This document shows positions 31,240 to 39,355 of a stretch of 64,000 bases of DNA, piece by piece; positions within the stretch are counted from its first letter, which is position 1, and every line of letters starts with the position of its first letter. The stretch is from DASXRA01 sp035263725. Its GTDB lineage: Bacteria; Actinomycetota; Actinomycetes; Mycobacteriales; Jatrophihabitantaceae. A model generated the notes under the pieces. The model worked only from the letters and a program-made list of their open reading frames with translations. It searched no databases and was not told where the DNA came from. The stretch lies in contig DATFRC010000054.1 of assembly GCA_035263725.1 (NCBI GenBank), positions 27,306 to 91,305 of the forward strand, given 5' to 3'. A program made the position numbers and the translations under genes.

Positions 31240-33990
31240 CTACGCGTCGCCGCCTACCGGGCCGGTCCCGGCGGCTGCGACGTCGAGCAGCTGGTACCGC
31301 TCCAGGGCTTCGCGTGGCGTCTCGCGCTTGACCTCACCGGTGCGGGCAAGCTGCTCCAGGACGGCGACCACGATCGACTCGGCGTCGACGTGGAAGTAGC
31401 GGCGCGCGGCTCCTCGGGTGTCGGCGAAGCCGAAGCCGTCGGTGCCGAGCGACGTGTACTCCCCGGGGACCCAGCGACTGATTTGATCCGGGACGGCGCG
31501 CATGAAGTCCGAGACCGCCACGACCGGGCCGGCCGTATCGGCCAGCGCGCTCGTCACGTACGGCACCCGGGGCTCGTCGCCGGTGTTGAGCAGGTTGGCC
31601 CGGTCGCACTCGATTGCTTCGCGGCGCAGTTCGTTCCACGACGTGGCGGACCAGACGTCGACGTCGACGTTCCACTCCTCGCCGAGCAGCTGCTGCGCGC
31701 GCAGCGCCCACGGCAGCGCCACGCCCGACGCGAGCACCTGGGCGCGCGGCCGCCCCTCGACGCCCGGTGCCGGCGAGTAGCGGTACAGGCCCTTCAGCAG
31801 GCCGGCGACGTCGAGGTCGCGAGGCTCCGCGGGCTGGGCCATCGGCTCGTTGTAGACGGTCAGGTAGTAGAAGACATCGCTGTCCGATACCGCCGAGCCG
31901 TCCTGCGGCTGGCCGTACATGCGGCGCAGACCGTCGCGGACGATGTGCGCGATCTCGAACGCGAATGCCGGGTCGTACGCGACACATGCCGGGTTCGCCG
32001 AGGCGAGCAGCGGCGACTGCCCGTCGGCGTGCTGCAGCCCTTCGCCGGTCAGCGTCGTGCGCCCTGCCGTCGCCCCGAGGACGAAGCCGCGTCCCAGCTG
32101 GTCGGCCAGTTGCCAGAACTGGTCGCCGGTCCGCTGGAATCCGAACATGGAGTAGAAGATGTAGAACGGGATCATCGGCTGGGCGTGCGTCGCGTACGAC
32201 GTGGCAGCCGCGATCAGCGACGCGGTCGAGCCCGCCTCACTGATGCCCTCGTGCAGGACCTGCCCGGTCGTGGACTCCTTGTACGACAGCAGCATGTCGC
32301 GGTCGACCGCGTCGTACTGCTGGCCCTGAGGCGAGTAGATCTTCGCGGACGGGAAGATCGAGTCCAGGCCGAACGTGCGCGCCTCGTCCGGAATGATCGG
32401 CACGAACCGCTTGCCGATCTCGGGATCCTTCATGAGGTCTTTGAACAGGCGCACGATTGCCATCGTGGTGGCGATCTGCTGCTTGCCCGACCCGGCGCGC
32501 AGCTCCGCGTACGCCTTCTCGCCGGGAAGCGGCAGCGGCTTCGAGCGCACCACCCGCTTCGGCAAGAACCCGCCCAGCGCCGCACGGCGTTCCTTCATGT
32601 ACTGGATCTCGTCGGACTTCTCGCCCGGGTGGTAGTACGGCGGCAGGTCGGCCTCGAGTTCCTTGTCGCTGATCGGCAGATAGAGCCGATCGCGGAAGGC
32701 CTTGAGGTCGGCGGTCGTGAGCTTCTTCATCTGGTGCGTGGCGTTGCGGCCCTCGAAGCTGTCGAGCGTCCAGCCCTTGATCGTCTTGGCCAGGATGACG
32801 GTGGGCTGGCCGACGTGGTCGCGGGCCGCCTTGAACGCGGCGTACACCTTGCGATAGTCGTGCCCGCCCCGGGACAGGTGCCGCAGGTCGTCGTCGGACA
32901 GGTGCTCGACCATCTTGCGCAGCCGCGGGTCGTCGCCGAAGAAGTGCTCCCGGATGTACGCCCCCGACTCGACGCTGTACGTCTGGAACTGCCCGTCCGG
33001 GGTCGTGTTCATCTTGTTGACGAGGACGCCGTCGCCGTCGGCGGCAAGGAGCGGGTCCCAGTCACGTCCCCAGACGACCTTGATGACGTTCCAGCCTGCC
33101 CCGCGGAAGTACGTCTCGAGTTCCTGGATGATCTTGCCATTGCCGCGGACCGGTCCGTCGAGACGCTGCAGGTTGCAGTTGATGACGAACGTGAGGTTGT
33201 CGAGTTCCTCGCGGGCGGCCACTCCGATGGCGCCCAGCGACTCGACCTCGTCCATCTCGCCGTCGCCGAGGAAGGCCCACACGTGCGAGCCGGACGTGTC
33301 GGCGATACCGCGGGCGGCAAGGTAGCGGTTGAACCGGGCCTGGTAGATCGCGCTGATCGGGCCGAGGCCCATCGACACCGTCGGGTACTCCCAGAAGTCG
33401 GGCATGAGGCGGGGGTGCGGGTAGGACGACAGGCCGAACGGCGCCCGTGACTTCTCCTGGCGGAACCCGTTGAGGTGATTCTCGGTGAGCCGGCCCTCCA
33501 GAAACGCGCGGGCGTAGAAGCCGGGCGCGGCGTGGCCCTGGAAGTAGACCTGGTCGCCCATGCCGGTGGCGAGGTCCTTGCCGTGGAAGAAGTGGTTGTT
33601 CCCGACCTCGTAGAGGGACGCGGCGCTCGCGTACGTGGCGATGTGCCCACCCACGCCGACCGCCTTATTGGCCCGGGACACCATGATCGCGGCGTTCCAC
33701 CGGATGTATGCGCGGATACGGCGCTCGATGTCCTCATCGCCCGGGAACCATGGCTCGCGCTCGGGCGGGATGGTGTTGATGTAGTCGGTGCTTCGCAGCG
33801 CCGGCACGCCGACTTGACGTTCACGGGCGCGTTCGAGCAGCTTGAGCATGAGGAACCGGGCCCGCTGCCGCCCGCTGGTGTCGATGGCGGCGTCGAGCGA
33901 CTCGATCCACTCGCGGGTCTCGCTGGGGTCGATGTCGGGGAGTTGGCTGGGTAGGCCGTCGGTGATGATGCTGAAGCGGTCTCGGGTCAC
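31240..33990 (-). CDS. aceE: Pyruvate dehydrogenase E1 component (homodimeric)
   Basis: A 916-residue homodimeric AceE. The thiamine diphosphate motif is GDGEMDEVESLGAIGVAARE with the closing NCNLQRLDGPVRGN. Other landmarks are FYARAFLEGRLTENHLNGFRQE and ERTFGLD-like segments of the central domain. It decarboxylates pyruvate and transfers the acetyl group to a lipoyl E2. I use GTG at 33990, with AGGAGG 9 bases upstream; a TTG at 33996 would be only 3 bases from it. Position near DUF3052, ahpE and fab genes matches Mycobacterium and Streptomyces. Confidence 0.95.
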   Translation of the reverse strand: MTRDRFSIITDGLPSQLPDIDPSETREWIESLDAAIDTSGRQRARFLMLKLLERARERQVGVPALRSTDYINTIPPEREPWFPGDEDIERRIRAYIRWNAAIMVSRANKAVGVGGHIATYASAASLYEVGNNHFFHGKDLATGMGDQVYFQGHAAPGFYARAFLEGRLTENHLNGFRQEKSRAPFGLSSYPHPRLMPDFWEYPTVSMGLGPISAIYQARFNRYLAARGIADTSGSHVWAFLGDGEMDEVESLGAIGVAAREELDNLTFVINCNLQRLDGPVRGNGKIIQELETYFRGAGWNVIKVVWGRDWDPLLAADGDGVLVNKMNTTPDGQFQTYSVESGAYIREHFFGDDPRLRKMVEHLSDDDLRHLSRGGHDYRKVYAAFKAARDHVGQPTVILAKTIKGWTLDSFEGRNATHQMKKLTTADLKAFRDRLYLPISDKELEADLPPYYHPGEKSDEIQYMKERRAALGGFLPKRVVRSKPLPLPGEKAYAELRAGSGKQQIATTMAIVRLFKDLMKDPEIGKRFVPIIPDEARTFGLDSIFPSAKIYSPQGQQYDAVDRDMLLSYKESTTGQVLHEGISEAGSTASLIAAATSYATHAQPMIPFYIFYSMFGFQRTGDQFWQLADQLGRGFVLGATAGRTTLTGEGLQHADGQSPLLASANPACVAYDPAFAFEIAHIVRDGLRRMYGQPQDGSAVSDSDVFYYLTVYNEPMAQPAEPRDLDVAGLLKGLYRYSPAPGVEGRPRAQVLASGVALPWALRAQQLLGEEWNVDVDVWSATSWNELRREAIECDRANLLNTGDEPRVPYVTSALADTAGPVVAVSDFMRAVPDQISRWVPGEYTSLGTDGFGFADTRGAARRYFHVDAESIVVAVLEQLARTGEVKRETPREALERYQLLDVAAAGTGPVGGDA

Positions 33991-34144
33991 GCGCAATGTC
34001 CTCCTGGCTTCTCGGGCGAGCGCTCGCCACGTCGCAGGCCCCGCTGTCCGGGGTCACGTTGACTGCGCTGCTCGCTCACCCACCAGTGTCCCCTCTCACA
34101 CGATGTTGACGGTAGGCAGGTCTGCGGTAGGAATACCCAGACGC

Positions 34145-34150
34145 TACGGT
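34145..34150 (+). promoter_or_regulatory. Putative -10 box upstream of the DUF3052 gene
   Basis: TACGGT is followed within 6-7 bases by GTG/ATG codons (34153, 34156) in frame with the DUF3052 gene. Initiation could therefore be leaderless at 34156 or occur downstream at 34216 from GAGGAGG. Confidence 0.4.
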
Positions 34151-34215
34151 CTGTGATGGACTTGCGACCCGGCCCGGAACCGCCTGGCCGGCCACATGTG
34201 GAGGAGGACCTGGCC

Positions 34216-34659
34216 GTGAGTACGACCCCCGTGGCAGGGGACGGAGGTGCTACGCCGGGCATCGTGGAGCGGATGGGCTTTGCATCCGGCATGGTCGTGC
34301 AGGAACTCGGTTGGGGTTCCGACGTGGACGAGCAGTTCCGCGCGGCAGTCGAGGAGATCACCGGTGAGGAGATGGTCGACGAGGACACGGACGAGGTCGT
34401 CGAGATCGTCGTGTTGTGGTTCCGTGACGACGACGGCGACCTGACTGACGTCCTGGTCGACGCGATCGGCCCGCTGGCCGACAACGGGTTCATCTGGTTG
34501 CTGACCCCGAAGCGCGGACGCGAGGGTTATGTCGAGCCCTCCGACATCGCCGAGGCGGCGCCCACGGCCGGGCTGTCGCAAACGTCGCTGACCACGATCG
34601 GTGCCGATTGGGCAGGCGCGCGACTGGCGCCGCGCAAGGCCCGCAGCGACAGGCGTTAG
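34216..34659 (+). CDS. DUF3052 domain-containing protein
   Basis: A 147-residue protein with the DUF3052 pattern: GFASGMVVQELGWGSDVD, an acidic EEMVDEDTDEVVEIVVLWF stretch, and LADNGFIWLLTPKRGREGYV. It is found next to aceE and ahpE in many actinobacteria (Rv2239c position). The start at GTG 34216 has GAGGAGG 8 bases upstream and gives the usual length. It is divergent from aceE and 8 bases before ahpE. The function is unknown. Confidence 0.85.
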   Translation: MSTTPVAGDGGATPGIVERMGFASGMVVQELGWGSDVDEQFRAAVEEITGEEMVDEDTDEVVEIVVLWFRDDDGDLTDVLVDAIGPLADNGFIWLLTPKRGREGYVEPSDIAEAAPTAGLSQTSLTTIGADWAGARLAPRKARSDRR

Positions 34660-34667
34660 GAGGCAGC

Positions 34668-35132
34668 ATGCCAATCGAGGTCGGCGCGCTCGCACCGGAT
34701 TTCACACTCCGCGACCACAACAACGAGGAGGTCACACTTTCGTCGTTTCGCGGCAGGAAGGCCGTGCTTCTGGTCTTCTACCCCCTGGCGTTCACGGGCA
34801 TCTGCACCGGTGAACTGTGCGCCGTGCGCGACGATCTCTCGACGTTCCAGAACGAGGATGTGCAGGTGATCACGCTCAGCGTCGATTCGCCGTACTCGCA
34901 CAAGATCTTCGCGGAGCGGGAGGGCTACCAGTTCCCGCTGCTGTCGGACTTCTGGCCGCACGGCGCGGTGGCGCGGCAATATGGCGTGTTCAACGAGACG
35001 GCCGGCTTCGCCAATCGCGGGACGTTCCTCATCGACCGCGATGGTGTCGTCCGCTTCGCCGAGATGAACGACCCCGGCCACGGCCGCGACGCCGAGCGCT
35101 GGCGCGAGGCGATCAAGGAGGTCATCGGCTAG
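34668..35132 (+). CDS. ahpE: Peroxiredoxin AhpE
   Basis: A 154-residue peroxiredoxin. The peroxidatic Cys46 lies in PLAFTGICTGELC, and Cys51 follows five residues later. It reduces peroxides and peroxynitrite and in mycobacteria is recycled by mycothiol/mycoredoxin. ATG at 34668 follows TTAGGAGG-type sequence that overlaps the end of the DUF3052 gene. Its last 11 bases overlap the remnant of a fur-like gene on the other strand. Confidence 0.92.
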   Translation: MPIEVGALAPDFTLRDHNNEEVTLSSFRGRKAVLLVFYPLAFTGICTGELCAVRDDLSTFQNEDVQVITLSVDSPYSHKIFAEREGYQFPLLSDFWPHGAVARQYGVFNETAGFANRGTFLIDRDGVVRFAEMNDPGHGRDAERWREAIKEVIG

Positions 35133-35435
35133 CCGCGGGGGCTGCGGCTAGCCGCTTCTTCGTCGGCAGGGTCGTTGCCGGCCCTTCTCGGCGCGCCTCG
35201 AACAATGCCGGTCCGCCGGCCGGCTCGATTCGCCGGACTAGACCGGCAGAGTCGAGGGTATGCAGCGCGTCGTACACGGCCTGCGCGGACACGCTGCCAA
35301 GCTCGGTGCGGGCCGGTGGACGATTGTCTCGACATCGAGATGTTCGCCGGGATTGATCGCGTCGAGCACGGTCCGGCGCTGTCGGGTTATCCGCAACCCG
35401 GCCCCACGCAGACGCTCCGTCGCCGTGACCGGCAT
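35122..35435 (-). pseudogene. Frameshifted and truncated Fur family regulator
   Basis: From ATG 35435 the frame reads MPVTATERLRGAGLRITRQR then TVLDAINPGEHLDVETIV, a clear Fur winged-helix start. Near 35313 the homology jumps to another frame: ARTELGSVSAQAVYDALHTL, then AGLVRRIEPAGGPALFEARR. A short deletion or frameshift explains this. After that the sequence degenerates and stops at 35122, so the whole metal-binding dimerisation domain is missing. It was probably a FurA/PerR-type peroxide sensor, since ahpE is adjacent. A sequencing error could explain the shift but not the missing C-terminal half. Confidence 0.82.
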
Positions 35436-35495
35436 ACATATTGAGGCTAGTCGCAGACTGGAACCGGTCAAGAATAGGTGTGCGAAGATTCGGCT

Positions 35496-36368
35496 GTGAC
35501 TCCCGCGTTCCGCTCCGGGTTCTGCTGCTTCGTCGGCCGGCCCAACGCGGGCAAGTCGACGCTCACGAACGCCCTGGTGGGAACCAAGATCGTCATCACC
35601 AGCGAGAAGCCGCAGACCACCCGGCGCGCCGTGCGCGGCATCGTCACCAGATCGGATGCGCAGCTCGTCATCGTCGACACGCCCGGCCTGCATCGACCGC
35701 GCACCCTGCTCGGCGAGCGGCTCAACGACGTCGTGCGCGCAACGTTGGCCGACGTCGATGTGATCGGCTTCTGCGTCCCGGCCGACCAGCAGGTCGGTCC
35801 CGGCGACCGCTTCATCGCGGCCGAGCTCGCGGAGCTCCCCAAGCCCGTGGTTGCGATCGTGACCAAGGCCGACGCCGCGAGCCGCGACCGGCTCGCCGCC
35901 CAGCTCACCGCGGTCAGCGGGCTCGGTGAGTTCGCAGAGATCGTGCCGGTGTCGGCGACCACGGGAGAGCAGGTCGGCCTGCTCACCGACCTGCTGGTGG
36001 CGCGCCTGCCCGAGGGTCCGCCGCTGTACCCGGACGACGTCGCGACCGACGAGGACGTCGAGGTGCGCATCGCGGAGCTGATCCGTGAGGCGGCACTGGA
36101 CGGGGTACGCGACGAGTTGCCCCACTCGATCGCCGTCACCGTCGATGAGATCCAGCCGCGGGCCGTGTACGCCACGCTGCACCTGGAACGTCCGAGCCAG
36201 AAGGGCATCGTGATCGGGGCGCGAGGGACGCGGCTGAAGCAGATCGGCATCCGGGCACGGCGTGAGATCGAGCAGTTGGTCGGCCACCGCGTCCACCTCG
36301 ACCTGCACGTTGCCGTGGAGGCCGACTGGCAGCGCGATCCGAAGAAGCTCGACCGTCTCGGGTTCTAG
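35496..36368 (+). CDS. era: GTPase Era
   Basis: A 290-residue Era. The G domain has GRPNAGKSTLTNALVG (G1), VDTPGLHRPRTLLG (G3) and TKAD (G4); the C-terminal KH domain has KGIVIGARGTRLKQIG. It binds 16S rRNA and helps 30S maturation. GTG 35496 is preferred because it gives the usual short lead before FRSGF; GTG 35478 is also in frame. In most actinobacteria era follows ybeY and a CorC/CNNM gene; here it follows a fur remnant. A dispersed repeat begins 2 bases after its stop. Confidence 0.93.
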   Translation: MTPAFRSGFCCFVGRPNAGKSTLTNALVGTKIVITSEKPQTTRRAVRGIVTRSDAQLVIVDTPGLHRPRTLLGERLNDVVRATLADVDVIGFCVPADQQVGPGDRFIAAELAELPKPVVAIVTKADAASRDRLAAQLTAVSGLGEFAEIVPVSATTGEQVGLLTDLLVARLPEGPPLYPDDVATDEDVEVRIAELIREAALDGVRDELPHSIAVTVDEIQPRAVYATLHLERPSQKGIVIGARGTRLKQIGIRARREIEQLVGHRVHLDLHVAVEADWQRDPKKLDRLGF

Positions 36369-36369
36369 T

Positions 36370-36487
36370 GATGAGCGCTTGCGCGAAGAGCCCCGCCGCC
36401 GCGACGCGGCCGCGCCGAAGGCGCGAGCGGAGCCGCGGATGCACCCGAGCGCAGCGAGCGGTGCAGACGCGGATTCGCGCGGGCGGG
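36370..36487 (+). repeat. Dispersed ~120-base repeat, copy B
   Basis: It starts 2 bases after the era stop and ends 9 bases before the MFS start. It begins GATGAGCGCTTGCGCGAAGA, continues with CCCCGCCGCCGCGACGCGGC, and ends GCGCGGGCGGG. It matches copy C (40740-40860) along its whole length with scattered substitutions and small indels. It has internal short palindromes (GCGC-TT-GCGC) but no gene. Confidence 0.85.
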
Positions 36488-36495
36488 TTGGGCTA

Positions 36496-37713
36496 ATGCT
36501 CAAGACGTATCGCGCGGTGTTCCGCGAACCCGGCACAGCCGCGTTCTGCGCGGCTGGGTTCGTCATGCGCCTGCCGATCGCGATCTACCCGATCGGCATG
36601 GTGCTGTTGATCTCCACGCGCACCGGCCACTACGGGTTCGCCGGACTGCTCAGCGGCTTCTACGTCGCCGCGAACGGCGTAGGCAACCCCGTGCTCGCCA
36701 GGCTGGTCGACCGCTACGGGCAGAGCCGGGTGATCCTGCCGGCGTCGGCGCTGCATGTCGCCGGCATCGTCGCAGTATGTGTACTGGCCGAGCTGCACAG
36801 TCCACAGTGGACGCTGCTGGCGCCGACGGCCGCGGCCGGTTTCGGCCTGCTGGGCGTCGGCTCGCTGGTCCGGGCGCGCTGGTCGTTCGTGCTCGCCGGC
36901 CGCAGCGAGCTCACCACTGCGTACTCCCTCGAATCGACGCTCGACGAGGTGATCTTCACGGTCGGACCGCTGATCGCCACGGTGATCGCGATCCAGGTCA
37001 GCCCGGTGCTCGGCCTGCTGCTCGGCGCCAGCCTGGTCAGTATCGGCGCCCTGTGGCTGCAGCCACAGCGCGCAACGGAACCTCCCCCACACCCGGCTGG
37101 GGCTCCGCGACACCGCTCGGCGGTGCGATACCCCGGCATGGTGCTCATGACGCTGGCCGCAGTAGGGATGGGCGCCGTATTCGCCAGCGCCGAGGTCACG
37201 ATGATCGCGTTCTGCGGTCAGCAAGACCAAGCCGGTGCGACCGGCTTGGTGGTGGCGTGCCTCGCATTCGGAAGCGGCGTGGCCGGGTTCTTCTACGGCG
37301 CGCGGACCTGGCGAAGTCGCGTCCTGCGCCGATTCCGGGTGCAAGCGCTCGTCTTCGCGGTGCTGCCGTGGCTGTTCCTGGCGGCGGTGAACGTCCCGAC
37401 GCTGGCGGTGTGTGCCTTCGTTGTGGGGCTGGGCATCGCTCCGCTGCTGATCACCTCGTTCGGGCTGATCGCGGAGATCGTCCCGTCGACTGCGCTCACC
37501 GAGGGGATGGCCTGGCTGACCACCGGGCTAAGCATCGGCTACGGCGTCGCATCGGCGGCGGTGGGCCGGATCGCCGACGCACACGGCGCTCGGCCGGCGT
37601 TCAGTGTGACGATCGCGTCCGGCGTGCTGGTCGGGATACTGGGTCTGGCGCTCTACCGCCGGATCGCCGCGCCGCAGGATTCCGCCGAGGTCGGCGCAGC
37701 TGTCCGCATGTGA
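36496..37713 (+). CDS. MFS transporter
   Basis: A 405-residue major facilitator with about 12 hydrophobic segments. Features are an N-terminal FREPGTAAFCAAGFVMRLP lead, the loop VDRYGQSRV after TM2 in the place of motif A, and a long polar central loop around residues 185-205. The closest remembered relatives are actinobacterial permeases of unknown substrate. It sits between era and recO and is preceded by the repeat, whose end is 9 bases from the ATG, so the repeat also forms its 5' region. Confidence 0.82.
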   Translation: MLKTYRAVFREPGTAAFCAAGFVMRLPIAIYPIGMVLLISTRTGHYGFAGLLSGFYVAANGVGNPVLARLVDRYGQSRVILPASALHVAGIVAVCVLAELHSPQWTLLAPTAAAGFGLLGVGSLVRARWSFVLAGRSELTTAYSLESTLDEVIFTVGPLIATVIAIQVSPVLGLLLGASLVSIGALWLQPQRATEPPPHPAGAPRHRSAVRYPGMVLMTLAAVGMGAVFASAEVTMIAFCGQQDQAGATGLVVACLAFGSGVAGFFYGARTWRSRVLRRFRVQALVFAVLPWLFLAAVNVPTLAVCAFVVGLGIAPLLITSFGLIAEIVPSTALTEGMAWLTTGLSIGYGVASAAVGRIADAHGARPAFSVTIASGVLVGILGLALYRRIAAPQDSAEVGAAVRM

Positions 37714-37728
37714 TGGCACCATCAAGGC

Positions 37729-38493
37729 GTGCCGCTGTACCGGGACGAGGCGGTCGTGCTGCGCGTGCACAAGCTCGGCGAGGCCGACCGCATCGTCACC
37801 ATGCTCACTCGCCGACATGGGAAGGTGCGCGCGGTGGGCAAGGGGGTGCGCCGCACGTCGTCACGCTTCGGGGCGCGGCTCGAGCCGGGTAGCCACATCG
37901 ACGTCCAGCTGCACTCACGCCATTCGGACGGGTCGCAAGCTCCCCTCGGTGGCAGAACGCTCGACATCGTCACGCAGACCGAATCTCTCGGCGCATACGG
38001 GGCGTCCCTCGCCGGCGACTACTCCCGGTGGACTGCCGCGTCGGCGATCTGCGAGACCACCGACAAGCTCACCGACGAGGGCGAGCCGGCGCAGCGGCTG
38101 TACCTGCTCGTGGTCGGCGCGCTGCGGGCCCTGGTCGCCCGCGAGCACGAGGGCGGCCTGGTGCTCGATGCCTTCCTGATCCGGGCGATGGCGGGCGCCG
38201 GCTGGGAGCCGGCGCTTGACGGATGCGCCAAGTGCTCGGCGCCCGGGCCGCATGCGGCGTTCAACGTCGCCGCCGGGGGAGTGGTCTGCGACGGCTGCCG
38301 GCCGCCCGGGTCGACACGTCCGGACCGCGAAACGATCGCTCTCATGTCGGCGCTGCTTTCGGGCGACTGGGCACGTGCGGACGCCAGCCTCGCCGGCCCG
38401 CGTCGCGAGGCCAGTGGGCTCATCGCCGCCCACCTCCAGTGGCATCTGGAACGACAGCTGCGCTCGCTGCCCCTCGTCGACCGCGCATTCTGA
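37729..38493 (+). CDS. recO: DNA repair protein RecO
   Basis: A 254-residue RecO. The N-terminal OB fold has YRDEAVVLRVHKLGEADRIV, and the C-terminal zinc site is CAKCSAPGP followed by VVCDGC. It loads RecA onto SSB-coated DNA with RecR. GTG at 37729 matches the family N-terminus. uppS follows after 21 bases, as in most actinobacteria. Confidence 0.93.
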   Translation: MPLYRDEAVVLRVHKLGEADRIVTMLTRRHGKVRAVGKGVRRTSSRFGARLEPGSHIDVQLHSRHSDGSQAPLGGRTLDIVTQTESLGAYGASLAGDYSRWTAASAICETTDKLTDEGEPAQRLYLLVVGALRALVAREHEGGLVLDAFLIRAMAGAGWEPALDGCAKCSAPGPHAAFNVAAGGVVCDGCRPPGSTRPDRETIALMSALLSGDWARADASLAGPRREASGLIAAHLQWHLERQLRSLPLVDRAF

Positions 38494-38502
38494 CGCGGCA
38501 GA

Positions 38503-38508
38503 TACCGT
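38503..38508 (+). promoter_or_regulatory. -10 box of uppS (leaderless type)
   Basis: TACCGT ends 6 bases before GTG 38515, giving a transcript that starts at the start codon. It lies in the short recO-uppS gap. Confidence 0.5.
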
Positions 38509-38514
38509 GGCCGG

Positions 38515-39309
38515 GTGACGTCGCGCTGGCCTGACCCGCCGCCGCACCCGTCCGGAGCGAAGCCGCCGCACATCCCGCGCGAATTCGTGCCGAAGCACGT
38601 CGCGATCGTCATGGACGGCAACGGACGATGGGCGCACGAGCGTGGCCTGCCCCGCACCGAGGGGCACCGGGCCGGCGAGGCGGCGCTGATGGATGTGCTC
38701 TACGGGGCGATGCAGCTGGGCATATCGACCGTGTCGGCTTACGCGTTCTCCACGGAGAACTGGCGGCGCACGCCCGAAGAGGTCCGCTTCCTCATGGGCT
38801 TCAACAAGGATGTCATCCGGCGCCGGCGCGACGAGCTGGCCGGCGCCGGGGTGCGCATCCGCTGGGCCGGACGCCGGCCGCGGCTGTGGCGCAGCGTCAT
38901 CGACCAGCTGGAGGACGCCGAGCAGTACACCCGCGACAACGACCGGCTCACCCTGCAGTTCTGCGTCAACTACGGCGGGCGCGCCGAGATCGTCGACGCC
39001 ACCCGGGCGATCGCCCGCCAGGCTGCCGCGGGCCAGCTCAATCCGGCCAAGATCGACGAGCGCACCATCGCGGCCAACCTGGACGAACCCGGACTGCCTG
39101 ACGTCGACCTGTTCATCCGGACCTCGGGTGAGCAACGCACGTCGAACTTCCTGCTGTGGCAGTCGGCCTACGCGGAACTCGTTTTCGTGGACACGCCGTG
39201 GCCGGACTTCGATCGGCGGCACCTGTGGCAGGCGTGCCTGGTGTATGCCTCGCGAGACCGCCGGTTCGGAGCCGCGGGCCCGGTGGACATGGCGGATCTG
39301 GGTTCCTAG
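38515..39309 (+). CDS. uppS: Isoprenyl transferase (undecaprenyl/decaprenyl diphosphate synthase)
   Basis: A 264-residue cis-prenyltransferase. Motifs are VMDGNGRWAHERG, TEGHRAGEAAL and FIRTSGEQRTSNFLLWQSAY. It makes the polyprenyl carrier for peptidoglycan and other glycans from IPP and an allylic diphosphate. GTG at 38515 has no ribosome binding site but a well placed -10 box. glyS follows after 46 bases. Confidence 0.93.
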   Translation: MTSRWPDPPPHPSGAKPPHIPREFVPKHVAIVMDGNGRWAHERGLPRTEGHRAGEAALMDVLYGAMQLGISTVSAYAFSTENWRRTPEEVRFLMGFNKDVIRRRRDELAGAGVRIRWAGRRPRLWRSVIDQLEDAEQYTRDNDRLTLQFCVNYGGRAEIVDATRAIARQAAAGQLNPAKIDERTIAANLDEPGLPDVDLFIRTSGEQRTSNFLLWQSAYAELVFVDTPWPDFDRRHLWQACLVYASRDRRFGAAGPVDMADLGS

Positions 39310-39315
39310 GGCCGA

Positions 39316-39321
39316 TACCCT
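39316..39321 (+). promoter_or_regulatory. -10 box of glyS
   Basis: TACCCT starts 6 bases after the uppS stop. Transcription would start about 28 bases before GTG 39356, and CTGGAG (39345-39350) is the ribosome binding site. I see no T-box structure. Confidence 0.45.
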
Positions 39322-39355
39322 GGTGATTCACTCACCTAACAGCTCTGGAGCACCT

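Noticed and set aside
30991..33450. Very long open frame (over 800 codons) on the plus strand opposite aceE
   Set aside because: Composition is Arg/Val/Gly/Asp-rich with no recognisable domain; it mirrors the codon pattern of aceE, which has complete motifs on the other strand.
38693..39355. N-terminal extension of glyS through uppS
   Set aside because: It overlaps uppS entirely in another frame; GTG 39356 with CTGGAG upstream gives the expected glycyl-tRNA synthetase start.
39310..39355. T-box or other riboswitch before glyS
   Set aside because: The gap is only 46 bases and holds a -10 box and a ribosome binding site; there is no room for a T-box.
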